From contig NW_025955130.1 of NCBI RefSeq assembly GCF_022376445.1, positions 20,290 through 84,289 of the forward strand: a DNA stretch of 64,000 bases, written 5' to 3'. The stretch's first letter is position 1. Each line of letters opens with the position of its first letter. This DNA is from Fomitopsis serialis. Lineage: Eukaryota; Basidiomycota; Agaricomycetes; Polyporales; Fomitopsidaceae. The notes under the pieces were generated by a model. It did not search any database. It was not told the origin of the DNA and saw nothing but the letters and a program-made list of their open reading frames with translations. This document shows, piece after piece, positions 32,741-44,118 of this stretch. Both the position numbers and the translations under genes were made by a program.

Positions 32741-35700
32741 GGCGGATAAGACGAGCTCGTCGTCGACGGGGAAGGGGAGGGTGGGAGGCGTGACGAAGGA
32801 GGAGCCGTTTGTCTTGCGGCTGGGTCATCCAGTCTCCCACAGCCCCGCCAACTGCCAGCCTTCCTTACCAGGCAGGTGCTTCCCGATATGGTGCGTCGGG
32901 GGTTCAATTCTCTGACTAGCGCGCGCCGAGCTCCACTACCCTCTTTCTGTTCTGTTCTGGTCCTCATCGCCTTCTGCCCAGCATCTGCCTCCGCGATACG
33001 GCCTCTCGCTTGTGCGATAGTCACAGCACTTGGTACGGCTCTGGCGGACGGCTCACGCGGCATTGTGCAAGCTCAGATGGAGACGCATGAGGGAGCTCGC
33101 TGCCCTCGACGTCGCATCAAGTTTGAATCAACTCGTCAGAGACCGAACAACAGCCACACGGTGCTGCTGCGCCGGACCACCTGCTGACACCAACTCTTCA
33201 CCACAGCGTGGAAGCCAGGCCAGCTGCCGCTCTACAGCGTGCCTATGACCGCACGGAGCGCTCTGGGTGCCAGTGCACGTTCGGTATATCGGGAATGGTT
33301 GCGTTCTCACTCAAATCTAGTCTAGAAAGTATATTTTGGTATTCTTCCACTGCCTTATACGTATACAATCAGAAGGCTCAGGGCTTTTCTCAGCGCAACC
33401 TCGCTACCTCAAGCTCACGCTTCAAGGCCTCAAAGTTGGTTTTCATTGTGAGTTAGACTCTTTGAGTCTGTTCTGGCGTGCATTTGATGCTTCAGAGTAA
33501 ATTCAATGCCAGCAAACAACTCTTGGCAAGCCATGTTCGGGACCGCGTCCGTCTGTCGTCTGTGAATGGGCGCGAGCTAAGTGCTTAATCGTTTCCGCCT
33601 CGACGCCGCCGCTTCTACGTTCGAACGATGTCCCGATACTTCAAGTGCTTGTGCAGCAATCGATGATCGACGCGTAGTTCGGCAGCGCCGAATTTTTTGA
33701 AGGGGTGCGCTGTTCACGGCACCGAGGCAGCGCTATTTTATTTACTGACGCTGCGCAGGAACAAAAGGGTAAATAGCTTACACAACATAGGTCTACTCAA
33801 ATTGCTCTTCGGACCTCTGCTTAGCCTTTCATTCGACGATGTCAGCATCTGCAGCCGACGTTGGCTGTCGGCCCTCCAGGGCCCAATTTCTCGGCTCCTT
33901 GAAGGGAATGACGTACTCTTGTAGTTGACTATTCGCTCGGATTCACTCCGTGTCTTTTCGCCACGTCAGTGCTATAATGGAATTAGAAGTGTTGCCAGAA
34001 CACCAGCCCTCGCGATACTTCACGGATATACGTCTCCAGTACATAAAATGTCGAAGCAATGCCGCCAGTGCACCGACAGTAGAATCCCATAAGTCGTGCT
34101 CGGACATACATGTTCCTTCTCCAACCCCATCGACCCGAAGTAGCTTCCCAATGATAGCGGATGCGCCTACGTACGTGATGACAAGCCTAACCATCTTTCC
34201 TGGCTTGTATCCGAGGGTCGAATACAAACCATGAAAGGAGGATAGACTTCAGTCACTCCCTCGACGGTTCACCGGCACCTTCGAACGCTTCGTACAGGAG
34301 CCCTGAACGTCTAGATTCAACAATCGATATCAATGCGGAGTGGTGACCAGAGACACACGCTGAACACGTGTGGTCATCCCATACCAGCATCCTTCCCGCC
34401 TCACCGCGCTGTCAGCTGTCAGACAGAGTTCCGAGTTCTTGAGCGTCGGTATGTAACGGGGCGTGTGCCCTTCGCGATTATCGACCAGTCTCCGTCTTCC
34501 ACGCAGCCGCCGCCCGTGTGGCTGACAATAGAGCGCGGGAGTATTGACCCCTTGACAACGAAGGCGGGCAGCATACTGTCAGTGGCTGGATGGACCACCA
34601 TGCCAGTGCGCGGTGATTGTGGGTGTGAGTGCGGGTGTATGAAGTGTCCGGAACACGGTGGGCAACGGCTCGTGGAGAGCAGCAGCGGCCACAGTAAGGA
34701 AGCCTCCGCAGGCGTCCGTCCGAGAAGTGGTACGTGGGCTTGCCTGCCAGGTGGGTCGTGTCGATAGCCTAGCATAGAATTTCATTGCCCTGTGACCTGC
34801 ACGAGGTGGACCACAGAGCGATCGATTGAGCGTCCAACGACACTGCAAAGGAACCACTGTTTCCTTCACGTACAAGAATTGCAGTGAGATGCAAATTCTT
34901 TACATACCTTCGTGACCATCGGAAAGGGGACCAGAGCGCATCACTCTCGGCCTAGGAGAAGCTTCATAGTCTATTGTCCACCGGAAGGGCGTCCTTCAAG
35001 TTCGACGTCTTTCCGAGATGTATCTATGCCACCAGAAACCTGTGAGGAATCCCCTTCGCTTGCGAAGCCTTTTCGGCTGAGGAAATCATGACATCTTTGC
35101 AGTGCGAAGGCCTATAGGACGTCGAGTGAATGAGCCACAGCATGAAGGTCAGTGAAAGATGTACACCATCTTCCGGCTTGATCCCGAGTGGGCGCTTCTG
35201 CGTCTTCACAGAGCAGGGAAGGTGACGTTTGAGGCCGGGCTTGACTTCGTGTGGCTCACGTCGACATAGCCCTGATCTAAGTTTCTTGGTAGGAGCCCTG
35301 CGAGTGTACTGCTGAGGCGGAGGTGTGTGACCGGTGAGTTAGGCATACCACACAGTATGTTGCGGATCATCCTCACCGGCTGCGACCTCGAGATGAGGTC
35401 ATCGCGGCATGGTCACCGGCAGGGCTGATCGCCTGCCGTGAGCGTCGGCGTCCCCGCAGTCGCTGTGCGCAGCGAGGAGAGCATTCCTTAAGACATTGCG
35501 CATAGCCCTGTTGAGGTGATAGAATGTAAATAAGCCGCTCTATCTCCTGCGCTGCGAGTAAAGCTACCATTGTGCAGTCCTTCTTTTGCAAAACAAGAAG
35601 GCAGGCGATGCACGACTCACCCAAGCGAGACATGTTCTGTTTGAAGAGTGACTGGACGAGCTCGGGTCACCGAGCGGCGAGCACAGCATCGAAACCTAGT

Positions 35701-35812
35701 CGAAACCGGAGCCGCCAAAGCGAGCGTTCTGCTGCACAGCGCCGGAGCCCGGGACCCTTCTCGTATTGTAACGATCGGAAGCTAAGCACGCAGCCCTGGC
35801 GTGGCGTTGAGC
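32741..35812. other. Gene-poor interval of about 3 kb
   Basis: 32741-33200 is the FKS1 promoter, with pyrimidine tracts on the + strand. From 33300 to 35600 no frame, intron set, transposon motif or terminal repeat that I can support was found. Some + frames near 34333-34770 are open for 144 codons but have random composition. Confidence 0.5.
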
Positions 35813-35821
35813 GTATATAAA
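35813..35821 (+). promoter_or_regulatory. TATA box of the CaM kinase gene
   Basis: GTATATAAA lies 67-75 bp before the ATG at 35888, with a C/T-rich leader (CTCACCATCTCCC). Confidence 0.7.
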
Positions 35822-35887
35822 GGAGTCTCAGGTGCGCGGGCAGGACATACGCTGCCGCCCCTCACCATCTCCCTGGCTCTGTCCACC

Positions 35888-38509
35888 ATGTTCCACTACC
35901 TCCGCAAGATCGCGCACAAGCGCAAGTCAGAAGGTTCTCCGACACGCCCGAGAGCACCGCCACCGCGTCCTCACCTGCAGTCGAGCGGCTGCGTTCGCAT
36001 ATATCGAAGGGGAAAGAGCGAGGCGATGCGGGGGAGACGAGGAAGACATCGATGGAGGGACGAGGGAGGCAGGAGAGGCCCTCGGCACAGCCCGACAGAG
36101 GCGAAGCGGTGCGTCTATTCGTGCAGCGCCCTTGTCTGCAGCCAGTACTTATACCACCTGCTCATCGCAGGCGGCGTCCTCCACAACCCTCTCACCGTCA
36201 CCGAACCCGCGACATCGCAGTACGTCCGCAAAGCGAACAGAATGAGCCCCACCCCAGCGACGGTGCCCTGCCAGGCAAGTTCCTCTATGCTGCCTTGCGG
36301 CGACCGCCCTGACACCTCGAGAACCTCTAGTACCGCACTGGGAAGACTCTGGGCAGTGGAACGTATGCCATTGTCAAGGAGGCTGTTCACATCAAGACGG
36401 GGGAGTACTATGCGTGCAAAGTGATCAACAAGAAGCTTATGGAGGGGCGGGAGTACATGGTGCGCATATATCCTCATCTATCGCGGCCCTGCGGATCGGT
36501 GCGACCTCTGGGTGCTCCACTGCAAGGTACGGTCGGACGACTTACTGATGATCATTGTTTGCGGGCGATGTTCAGGTGCGGAACGAGATCGCGGTACTCA
36601 AGAAAGTCTCAAGAGGCAACCCCAACATCGTCACGCTTCACGACTACTTCGAGGTGAGCTTCATCCCCTTCCGTTCCCATTCCTCTCATCGGCTGGACGG
36701 TGCGCGCGTTCGCACGTTTGCGTCTTGGCCAGGATGACACACTGGACGTGACCGAGAACAGTGTGGCGGCGCGGTGCCCGTCGTCCCAGCGCAGCCTAAC
36801 GGCATATGAAGATACCTCACCAGCTCTCACCGGGCTCGTCTGGTTACCTTGCTGTGGACGGCACCATGCGGGCAGGGTCAGAGTCAGGGAGAAGCAGTCC
36901 AAGCAGAGTCCAAGCCGATTTCGGGCGAGTGCGAGTGTTTAGCGCCGATTGTACGCTCGGCGTACGCGAGTCCTGCCATGAGGCTACTCACCGCCAGGCT
37001 TGCCGAGTGTCGGTCGGTCTGTCCGATTCTTGGTTGACGATGCATGATCTGCCTGTCTGCCGTATTGTGCAGCTGCGGCAGGTACCGGAAGTCCACCGAT
37101 AACTACGTCCGATGGCTGAAGGCCTCCGAGACGTAAATTCCCGGCTAGTCTTGCCGCTGCCTACGTCCAGACACAGGATGCCCCAAACCTATCGATGCCT
37201 AACCGGTTGTATTTGCTGACATCATTTCCAGACATCCCACAATCTGTACCTGTGTTTCGACCTTTGCACGGGCGGTGAGCTTTTCGATCGGATATGTGCG
37301 AAGGGAAATTACTACGAAGCGTGAGTCCTGGTCGCGTTTCCGCTCCAATCGCTGAGATGTACCCGTTAGCGACGCTGCCGAGCTGGTGCGGACGATCATG
37401 GGCGCCGTGAAGTACATTCACGGCTGTGGTATCGTACAAGAGGTAAGCTACATCGGTACCAATCCCGAGCCATGTGGCTCACCGGGTTTCCCAGATTTGA
37501 AGCCCGAAAACCTGCTGTTCCGGACGAAGGACGAGGACGCAGACATTATGATTGCGATTTGGCCTAAGTCGTGTTATGGAGGACCATCTGCTCACCGAGG
37601 TCTGTGGTACGCCGGGGGTGAGTGCTGCAGCAGTACTGGACAATTTACTGATGGATCTGCAGTACATGGCCCCGGAGATCTTCAAGAAAAGTACGAGGCT
37701 GGGTTATGTATACAGGACTGTACACTGACGATCTTCCAGCTGGCCACGGCAAGCCTGTCGATGTCTGGGCCATGGGTGTCATCACCTACTTTCTCCTCTG
37801 CGGTACGTCACCTCCGCCTCTCCCACTCTGCCCCATCTAACTTTCGACAGGCTAACGCCTTCGACCGCGACACGCAGCACAAGAGATGGAGGCGATCCTC
37901 GCGGTGACTACAAGTTCGAGCCGGACGAGTACTGGCAGAACGTTCCCAGCCCGCGCGCGACTTCGTCGCCTCGTGCCTCACGATCGACCCCGCCGCACGC
38001 CCGACCGCGGAGGAGGCGCTCCAGCTCCCGTGGCTCGCGGCCGCGACGCCGCACTACGTGGCCGACCCCGAGAGCCCGCACGGCGGGCCGAAGGACCTGT
38101 TGCCGCAAGTGAAGAAGGCGTTCGACGCGAAGAAGACTTGTGCGTTGCCTTCCGTGCTCCGTGCTCTTTCGTGTGGCGTGCTGACCGTGCCATCCAGTCC
38201 GGAAAGCGGTCCTCTCCATGGTGGCGATGCGCCGGATGTCGACGCTCGCACACACGCATACGCTCGATCCGCAGATCGGCGGCAAGAGCCTGCGGCAGCT
38301 CCTCGAAGAGTCCGAGAAGGTGCGTGTGCGCTCACTTCACGCTGATGTTTCCGATGCTTACCCCGCGTTCGCAGGAACACGTCGACGGCGAGCACTCTGT
38401 CATGCACTTCGACAGCAGCTCGTCCGAAGGCGGCAGCTCCGGCGGTGAGGAGCACAGCGGGCTCGTGGACGCGCTCTCGTCCGTCAAGCTCTCGACTGCT
38501 GCGAAGTAA
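35888..38509 (+). CDS. Calcium/calmodulin-dependent protein kinase, CAMK1 type
   Basis: Ser/Thr kinase acting in calcium signalling. The start [16 protein letters not shown] is followed by a Ser/Thr-rich leader. The kinase domain begins after a GC-AG intron (36275-36330) with [20 protein letters not shown] (Gly loop). Next are [18 protein letters not shown] (VAIK-type Lys), [40 protein letters not shown], the catalytic loop before [20 protein letters not shown], the DFG region, VCGTPG then YMAPEIFKK, and [20 protein letters not shown]. The C-terminal regulatory part [20 protein letters not shown] matches an autoinhibitory/calmodulin-binding helix. An acidic Ser-rich tail ends in [13 protein letters not shown]. 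One-base shortfalls lie at about 35938, 37438 (HRD/QRD motif), 37556, 37558 (DFG), 37853, 37858 and several up to 37960. Together they hide the catalytic motifs from a simple frame scan. Confidence 0.9.
36275..36330 (+). other. GC-AG intron in the CaM kinase gene
   Basis: Donor CAG|GCAAGT, acceptor CCTCTAG|TACCGC, 56 nt. It joins VPCQ to [10 protein letters not shown], the usual sequence around the start of the fungal CaMK kinase domain. GC donors with the otherwise perfect consensus AG|GCAAGT are the standard minor class of U2 introns. Confidence 0.65.
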
Positions 38510-39332
38510 CAGCGATCGCTTGGACTGTATCAGGCTACAGAAACATGAGGACCGGGCGCTGCCTGAGCTCGTTCAGTTGCAATTGGGTTAGATTTATGTA
38601 GGATACCGTAGCCCGCTCGGTGGTGTTCGATAGTGCGTCGGGTCGTCGTCTATATCTAACGTGAAGTAGTGTAATGATATGAGATACCAGTGTGTGCCGA
38701 TGGGGTGACGTTAGGCTGCTCGATTTGTGTGTACAGCAGGATTGATGAACTGAACACAACTCAGGTATGGTTAGCAGGCTCATACGGTTGTACTGCGTGT
38801 ACCAGGCGTGTACATGTGTTCGGTGAGACCTCCGGGCTATAACAGCATGGTTGACGTTGAGCAGTGTAACCTAAGTGTCCACCAAGTCGAGACCACTGCC
38901 ACGACATACTGCAGAACGTTGTGCAACAGGCCCGGGCCATTTCAAGGATGCTTGAAGAACTTGGCTCGCATACTACTCCGCATAATAACAGCGTGGACCC
39001 AACTACTTTCCGAATCGACGACTACCACCAGAAACTTAATGGCAGGTTTTCGCACCGCCCAGCATATCATTAACATAGCACCATGAGTACAATTTCTCCT
39101 CGATGACTGGCGTCAAGAAACGCTTGACATTGGTGAAACTCGTGTGCCCACGGCCCCAGACGACACTGTATTTCGATCCTGCTCTCGCTTTACAGGTCAC
39201 GGTTTTGGTAGGGAAATTGGCGGAACATGTTTGGGACCACGAGGACCATGTGTAGGTAAGAGCGTCCATAATCTACACGATGGCTAGCTTGACCTAGGTG
39301 ATGAGAAATGCGAAGTGCTTCAATTACTCATG
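38510..39332. other. Convergent intergenic region
   Basis: A minus-strand frame at 39036-39269 (Cys-containing, 77 codons) looks mildly protein-like but joins to nothing. No other content supported. Confidence 0.45.
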
Positions 39333-40436
39333 TTAGGTATCGTGATCATCAATAATGCTCACTTCTGAAACTGCCTTGTCGACCTCAGCCACCAAGAGCA
39401 GCATGAAAGAGCCCACCTCGTGCGGCGCACGCGCTGTGCAGACATTGCATTGACCAGCTTGTGTGAGAGCTAAAGCTGTGCAATCTTGAGAGGCAAGGGC
39501 TGCCCCGCATGGTGTCTTGAGCACGATCGCGCGGCAACGGGTCATCATACCAGTCCACCACTTTCCCCGGTAACTAGCCAGTCCATCTCGGAATGTACAC
39601 GGAGCAACGCTTAAGCCTATGCACGAACCACTGCAATTAAAAAAACACCACTTGCTCGCGTCAATCCATGTCAAGTCGTCGAAGCTGCGGACAGCCGCTG
39701 CAGCGCAGCGATCGCGGTAATCGAGGAGGCGCAAGAAGGCAGAAGCGCTGATATGGGTGAGATCCTCCAGTGTCGCCAATATGTTGTTGGCGAGAACCAC
39801 GTTCAGGGATGCCTTTGCGGCCGCCCTGACTATCTCCTCCCGTAGCTGGTAGCGAATGGCAAGGGCGTAGACTCGCACAGGTGCGGTGTCCGCGAAGACC
39901 ACGAGCCGTTGACCGAGGTAATTCAAGGCTCCATCCATGGCGTATTTCCTGGCAGCGTCCAACAATATCGACGCCTCTTCCAGCGTCTGGATGGGCATAT
40001 CGTTGATAGGGTAGCATAGGCACAGCAGGCCCTGTAGAATGCGACTGTCCTCCGTCATGGGGACTATGGGGAGGTTGTTGGGCGACTCAGCAGGGTCCTG
40101 CGGCGTAGGGAGCGAGAGCATGTCCTCGAACACGGGAGATGCCTCGGCGAGTATGGCCTTCCGCACGCGGAAGTTCATGCCATCCGACGAACGGAGGATG
40201 AGATCGGCGGTGGGTTTATTGAAGGGTGCTGGTGCGTCGGTCGTAGGGGTAACTGCGGCGTCCGAGGTGGTATTCGAATCAGATTGCGACACTGCGGCGA
40301 GCTGGTCAGATTCAGAACATACGAAGTGCGACAGAGATGACTGACTCGCGTATGGGATACCTGGTGCGCGACGAGACTGCGATGGTGAGACACGACTGTA
40401 GCTTGCGGCCTGAACACGACGGTGAACAAGGGGCAC
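39333..40436 (-). CDS. BTB/POZ protein, tandem copy A
   Basis: One of three adjacent paralogues. The open frame runs from 40436, but the first about 45 residues are probably leader or 5' untranslated sequence; the family-like part starts near SESDQLAAVSQSDSN. BTB core: PTADLILRSSDGMNFRVRKA, ILAEASPVFEDMLSLPTPQD, VPMTEDSRILQGLLCLCYPI. It is followed by helices DAARKYAMDGALNYLGQRLV and YALAIRYQLREEIVRAAAKA, then TWIDASKWCFFNC. The C-terminal third has Cys-rich spacing (ALTQAGQCNVCTARAPHEVG) shared with the other copies. BTB proteins of this size are strongly expanded in Agaricomycetes; partners are unknown. Uninterrupted frame. Confidence 0.85.
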   Translation of the reverse strand: MPLVHRRVQAASYSRVSPSQSRRAPGIPYASQSSLSHFVCSESDQLAAVSQSDSNTTSDAAVTPTTDAPAPFNKPTADLILRSSDGMNFRVRKAILAEASPVFEDMLSLPTPQDPAESPNNLPIVPMTEDSRILQGLLCLCYPINDMPIQTLEEASILLDAARKYAMDGALNYLGQRLVVFADTAPVRVYALAIRYQLREEIVRAAAKASLNVVLANNILATLEDLTHISASAFLRLLDYRDRCAAAAVRSFDDLTWIDASKWCFFNCSGSCIGLSVAPCTFRDGLASYRGKWWTGMMTRCRAIVLKTPCGAALASQDCTALALTQAGQCNVCTARAPHEVGSFMLLLVAEVDKAVSEVSIIDDHDT

Positions 40437-40775
40437 GTACGTGGTGCGTGAGACTGCGATACAATTGATAAGGTTGGAAGCCTCGTGTCAACCCACTGCA
40501 TTCTCTCGCATGTCAAGTGACGAGGCCGAACGACTTCTCAGATCATTGACGCTCAGAGTCGACTTGGAGGAGCTCTCACACTTTTCAGCTACGTGGATGG
40601 CGCTACTGTGGACATGCTGCATTAACCATTCTATGAAGATATACACGTACAGTTCGTGGTACCCATGGCTCACTCGTAAGACCATGGCGGAAATTGACAT
40701 CCCCAGCCACCTTGCCAGACAACTTCATGTCATCTGTTCAGCCAGAGATTGCTACCAGACTATGTCTGTCTCGAC
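40437..40775. other. 5' flank of copy A, duplicated upstream of copy C
   Basis: Contains CTGGTGCGCGACGAG, GAACAAGGGGCACGTA and GCCGAACGACTT...GTCGACTTGGAGGAGCT, recognisable again at 43470-43670. Part of the tandem duplication rather than a gene. Confidence 0.7.
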
Positions 40776-41782
40776 CTATGAGTCGCATGCGGTTGAGGAA
40801 ATTGAATGATAACTATCACAAGAAATACAATTTACCTGTGCGACCACGTCGTCTATTATCTTAGCCACTAGGGTGACCATGAATTCTTCCAAGTCGGCTA
40901 CCGACCGCGGGCCGCAGTGGCTGCACTTCGCCGCTTCAGTCAAGGCTGTCGCGGCGTAGTTGGAGAAGATGAGCTCTAGGGCTTTCCCACAAAACCTACC
41001 CCGTAATCCGTTTCGGCAAGAACCCATATATAATTGGAACCACCATGCGGAGACTTGCGAATACCGTTCTTGAATGCCATCGGACCGTGAGCGACGTAGA
41101 CTTGACACAGGTCATTGGTGCAAGTCAAGAAGCACCATCTATCCGAATCGATCCAGGTGCTATCTTCGAAGGCGCTGCAATCAATGGCCACAGCGCACCG
41201 GTTGCGGTAGTCGAGGAAGGACAGGTAGGCGGAAGCGCTGATATGCTGGAAGTCCGCCACTCGCTTTAACTTGGCCGTGGGGGCAATTATATTGAGGCAT
41301 GCATTGAGGGCTGCCTTGATAACCTTGTCCGGCAGCTGGTGGCGGACTGAAATGGCATAGACCTGTATGGGCGACCTTTCGGCGAAGGACACGAGCCTTT
41401 CGCCTAGAAAGTTCAGCGCGCCATCCATGGCATACTTCTTCGCTGCGTCTAGCAGGGTGACGGCCTGGTCCAGCGTCCGCAATGGCATTTCACTAGCCGG
41501 GTAACACAGACGCAACAAACCCTCCAGGGTGCGACTGTCTTCCGTCATTGGGACCACGGGGAGACTGCCGGCTGGGTCCTGCGGCGCAGGGAGCGTGAAC
41601 ATGTCCTCGAACACGGGAGATGCCTCCGCGAGAAAGGCCTTCCGCACGCGGAAGTTCATACCATCCGACGAACGGAGGATGAGATCGGCGGTGGGCTTAT
41701 TGAAGGGTGCTGGCGCGTCGGTCGTAGGGGGTACTGTCTGTGCGGCGTCGACGGTACTCGTTGAATCAGGCTGCAACGACAC
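40776..41782 (-). CDS. BTB/POZ protein, tandem copy B (one-base frame break)
   Basis: Same architecture as copies A and C: PTADLILRSSDGMNFRVRKA, FLAEASPVFEDMFTLPAPQD, DAAKKYAMDGALNFLGERLV, YAISVRHQLPDKVIKAALNA, TWIDSDRWCFLTC. The frame from 41782 ends at 40976, but the family C-terminus (AWWFQLYMGSC, CGKALELIFSNYAATALTEA, AKCSHCGPRSVADLEEFMV) continues in the next frame. The break is at 41049-41050, where GG stands for an expected GGG. An intron probably follows VVAQ near 40838 (donor GTAAAT), so the true C-terminus may lie lower. The start is not certain: residues before LQPDSTSTVDAAQ may come from an upstream exon. Confidence 0.8.
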
Positions 41783-42451
41783 TGCGGCGAGCTGGTCAGG
41801 TACAGTACCGAGTATACGAAGCGTAGCAGAGGCTCATACTCACTCTCGTATCAGATATTTAATGCGCAACGAGGCTGCAATTGTGAGACACGACTATGGT
41901 TGACGACTCGGAGACGTACGAGGTTCGTTTGCTCGCGGGCATTGGTGGTCCCGACTGATTACGTAAGCTACCCAGGAATGACTTTCCCACCCGTGCCAGA
42001 GTGCCTAGCACCTTCCCGCTGCATTCAGACTGGTGTCTATGAGCCTTGTATACGTTTGAAGCCGTGTCCTTGATGCATACTACACGCAAAAACGGTCATT
42101 TTGGGAAGACATATTTTAAGCGCCAGGGATAATAAACACATCAGACGGTTGTGGTTGAAAACCACCTAAGTACTCGTCTGACGTCCGAAAAGTGACATCC
42201 CCAGCAAACTTGACGGCTTCATGTCATCTGTTGAGCGGGGCACTGTATATGGTGTAAGGAGACCAATCGGACCAGCCGCCTGGCCTGCACGATCTAAATA
42301 CCAACGACCCGGAATGAGGACGAGGAACAATGTTATGTCGACACAACTGACTCACAGCGGTCATCTGGTGGTCGTGGCAGGGTCTGCAGTGGCTACCAAT
42401 CCATGTCTAATTCAACCTACGACGTGAATGTGAGTGGGAGTTCTGAACCGG
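41783..42451. other. Spacer between BTB copies B and C
   Basis: 5' flank of copy B, with GCGCAACGAGGCTGCAATTGTGAG echoing the other two flanks, and the 3' flank of copy C. No gene. Confidence 0.6.
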
Positions 42452-43639
42452 TTATCGTTTAGAGTGGTAACTCACCTGTGCGACCGCATTGTCTACCTGA
42501 GCCATGAGACAAACCACAAATTGATCCAATTCAACTGGTGCACGGGAGACACAGCTTCTACACCTCCCGGCCTCCTGGAGAGCCACGTCTGTGCAGCTGT
42601 GAGAGGCGAGCGCCTTTCCGCATGGGCTCGCCTTCACCAGGCCGCGGCAGCGTGCCATGAATCGTAGCCACCATGCTCGAGGGTCCCTTTGAACACCATT
42701 TTCAAACACAAGAACGATCCCCTGACTTTGGCAACATGCCTCGAGCCAGCACCATCTCTTCGCATCAATCCAAGTGAAGTTGTCAAAAACGCCCATGGCA
42801 GCGATAGCACAGCGGTCGCGGTAGTCGAGGAGGCACAGGAACGCAGAAGTGCTGATATGTCGAAGGTCTGTTGATTTCCTCAGTTCGTTGTTCGAGATGG
42901 TGATCGCGAGGAACGCCTGTGCGGCGGCTTTTGCTACATCCGGCAGCTCATGGCGCACAGAGAGTGCATAAACTTGCACCGGGGAGGTTTCGGCGAAGGA
43001 CAAGAGCCTTTGACGTAGGAAGCGCTGCGCGCCATCCATAGCGTACTTCTTTGCTCCATCCAACAGGGCAGATGCCTGGTCCAACGTCTGTAATGGCATG
43101 TCGTTGGCTGGGTAACACAGACGCAACAACCCCTCCAGGGTGCAACTGTCCTCCGTCATTGGGACTACGGGGAGACTGCCGGCCGGGTGGTCAGCGTCCT
43201 GCGACGCAGGGAGCATGAACATGTCCTCGAATACGGGAGATGCCTCTGCGAGTATGGCCTTCCGCACGCGGAAGTTCATGCCATCCGACGAACGGAGGAT
43301 GAGATCGGCGGTGGGCTTATTGAAGGGTGCTGGTGCGTCGGTCGTAGGGGGGACTGCCTGCGTGGCGTCGACGGTGTTCGGATCAGATTGCAACGACACT
43401 GCGGCGACCTGATCAGAAACGGGATCTACGAAATGCAACAGGAGTGACTGACTCTCGTATGGTTTACGGTACCTGGTGCGCGACGAGGCTGCGATTGTGG
43501 GAGACGACTGAAGCTTGCGGCTTGAACGTTGACCACGATGGTGAACAAGGGACACGTATGTGGTGCGTGAGACTGCGATGCAATAAGGTTGGCCGCCTCG
43601 TGTCGACCTCAAGCGAAGAGGCCGAACGACTTCGATCAC
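42452..43639 (-). CDS. BTB/POZ protein, tandem copy C
   Basis: Uninterrupted frame of 395 codons from 43639; the real start is probably lower, near the DPVSDQVAAVSLQSDPNTVD segment equivalent to the other copies. BTB core PTADLILRSSDGMNFRVRKA, ILAEASPVFEDMFMLPASQD, VPMTEDSCTLEGLLRLCYPA; helices DGAKKYAMDGAQRFLRQRLL and YALSVRHELPDVAKAAAQAF; then TWIDAKRWCWLEACCQSQG. The C-terminal Cys motif is ALQEAGRCRSCVSRAPVELD. The frame runs on after DNAVAQ into a probable intron (GTGAGTTACC), so the last residues are doubtful. Closest by eye to copy B in the core and to copy A in the 5' flank. Confidence 0.85.
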   Translation of the reverse strand: MIEVVRPLRLRSTRGGQPYCIAVSRTTYVSLVHHRGQRSSRKLQSSPTIAASSRTRYRKPYESQSLLLHFVDPVSDQVAAVSLQSDPNTVDATQAVPPTTDAPAPFNKPTADLILRSSDGMNFRVRKAILAEASPVFEDMFMLPASQDADHPAGSLPVVPMTEDSCTLEGLLRLCYPANDMPLQTLDQASALLDGAKKYAMDGAQRFLRQRLLSFAETSPVQVYALSVRHELPDVAKAAAQAFLAITISNNELRKSTDLRHISTSAFLCLLDYRDRCAIAAMGVFDNFTWIDAKRWCWLEACCQSQGIVLVFENGVQRDPRAWWLRFMARCRGLVKASPCGKALASHSCTDVALQEAGRCRSCVSRAPVELDQFVVCLMAQVDNAVAQVSYHSKR

Positions 43640-44118
43640 TGACGCTCAGTGTCGACTTGGAGGAGCTTTATTCCCATATCCGCCCAATACGAAGACAAGT
43701 GTATGATGAGAGCCGGGAGCGATCTGACGACGCACCTTGTGGACAGCAAATGAGGCCGATGCCTCTGCTCTGAAGCGACGTCCTACGTGTTCGTCACCAC
43801 ACATACCCGCAAGCCCCGTCGACCCCAACATGGTTGGGATAATGACAAGCATGTCAGCGATGCTATGAGTACTTCCTTCGATTATGTACCAGACGCAATA
43901 TATGCTCGTCCCGCACATGCAGGTATTCTACCCCGTGCCCGACGGCCCATGCCAGTCTCGCTCCGCTCGTCGTCATGTTTAATGCGAGTGTGGGCCGTTG
44001 CCTCTGCGGTTTCCTACAGCACCGCTCGAAGCGAAGCAACAATCTAGTTTGGAAAATGAATGTCAAGTCGCCCACAGGTGTCACTGCGCCATACCTTAAG
44101 TGTCGAGCGTCATCCACT
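43640..44118. other. Intergenic
   Basis: The first about 30 nt belong to the duplicated BTB 5' flank. No gene seen in the rest. Confidence 0.55.

Noticed and set aside
32895..32915. tRNA-like GGGGTTCAATTCT T-loop
   Set aside because: The flanking bases do not form a T stem, and no acceptor or anticodon arm is present.
35690..35800. 5S rRNA-like words (CGATCGGAAGCTAAGC)
   Set aside because: Only a short resemblance; the rest of the 5S sequence and its box structure are missing, and the stretch lies in the CaM kinase promoter.
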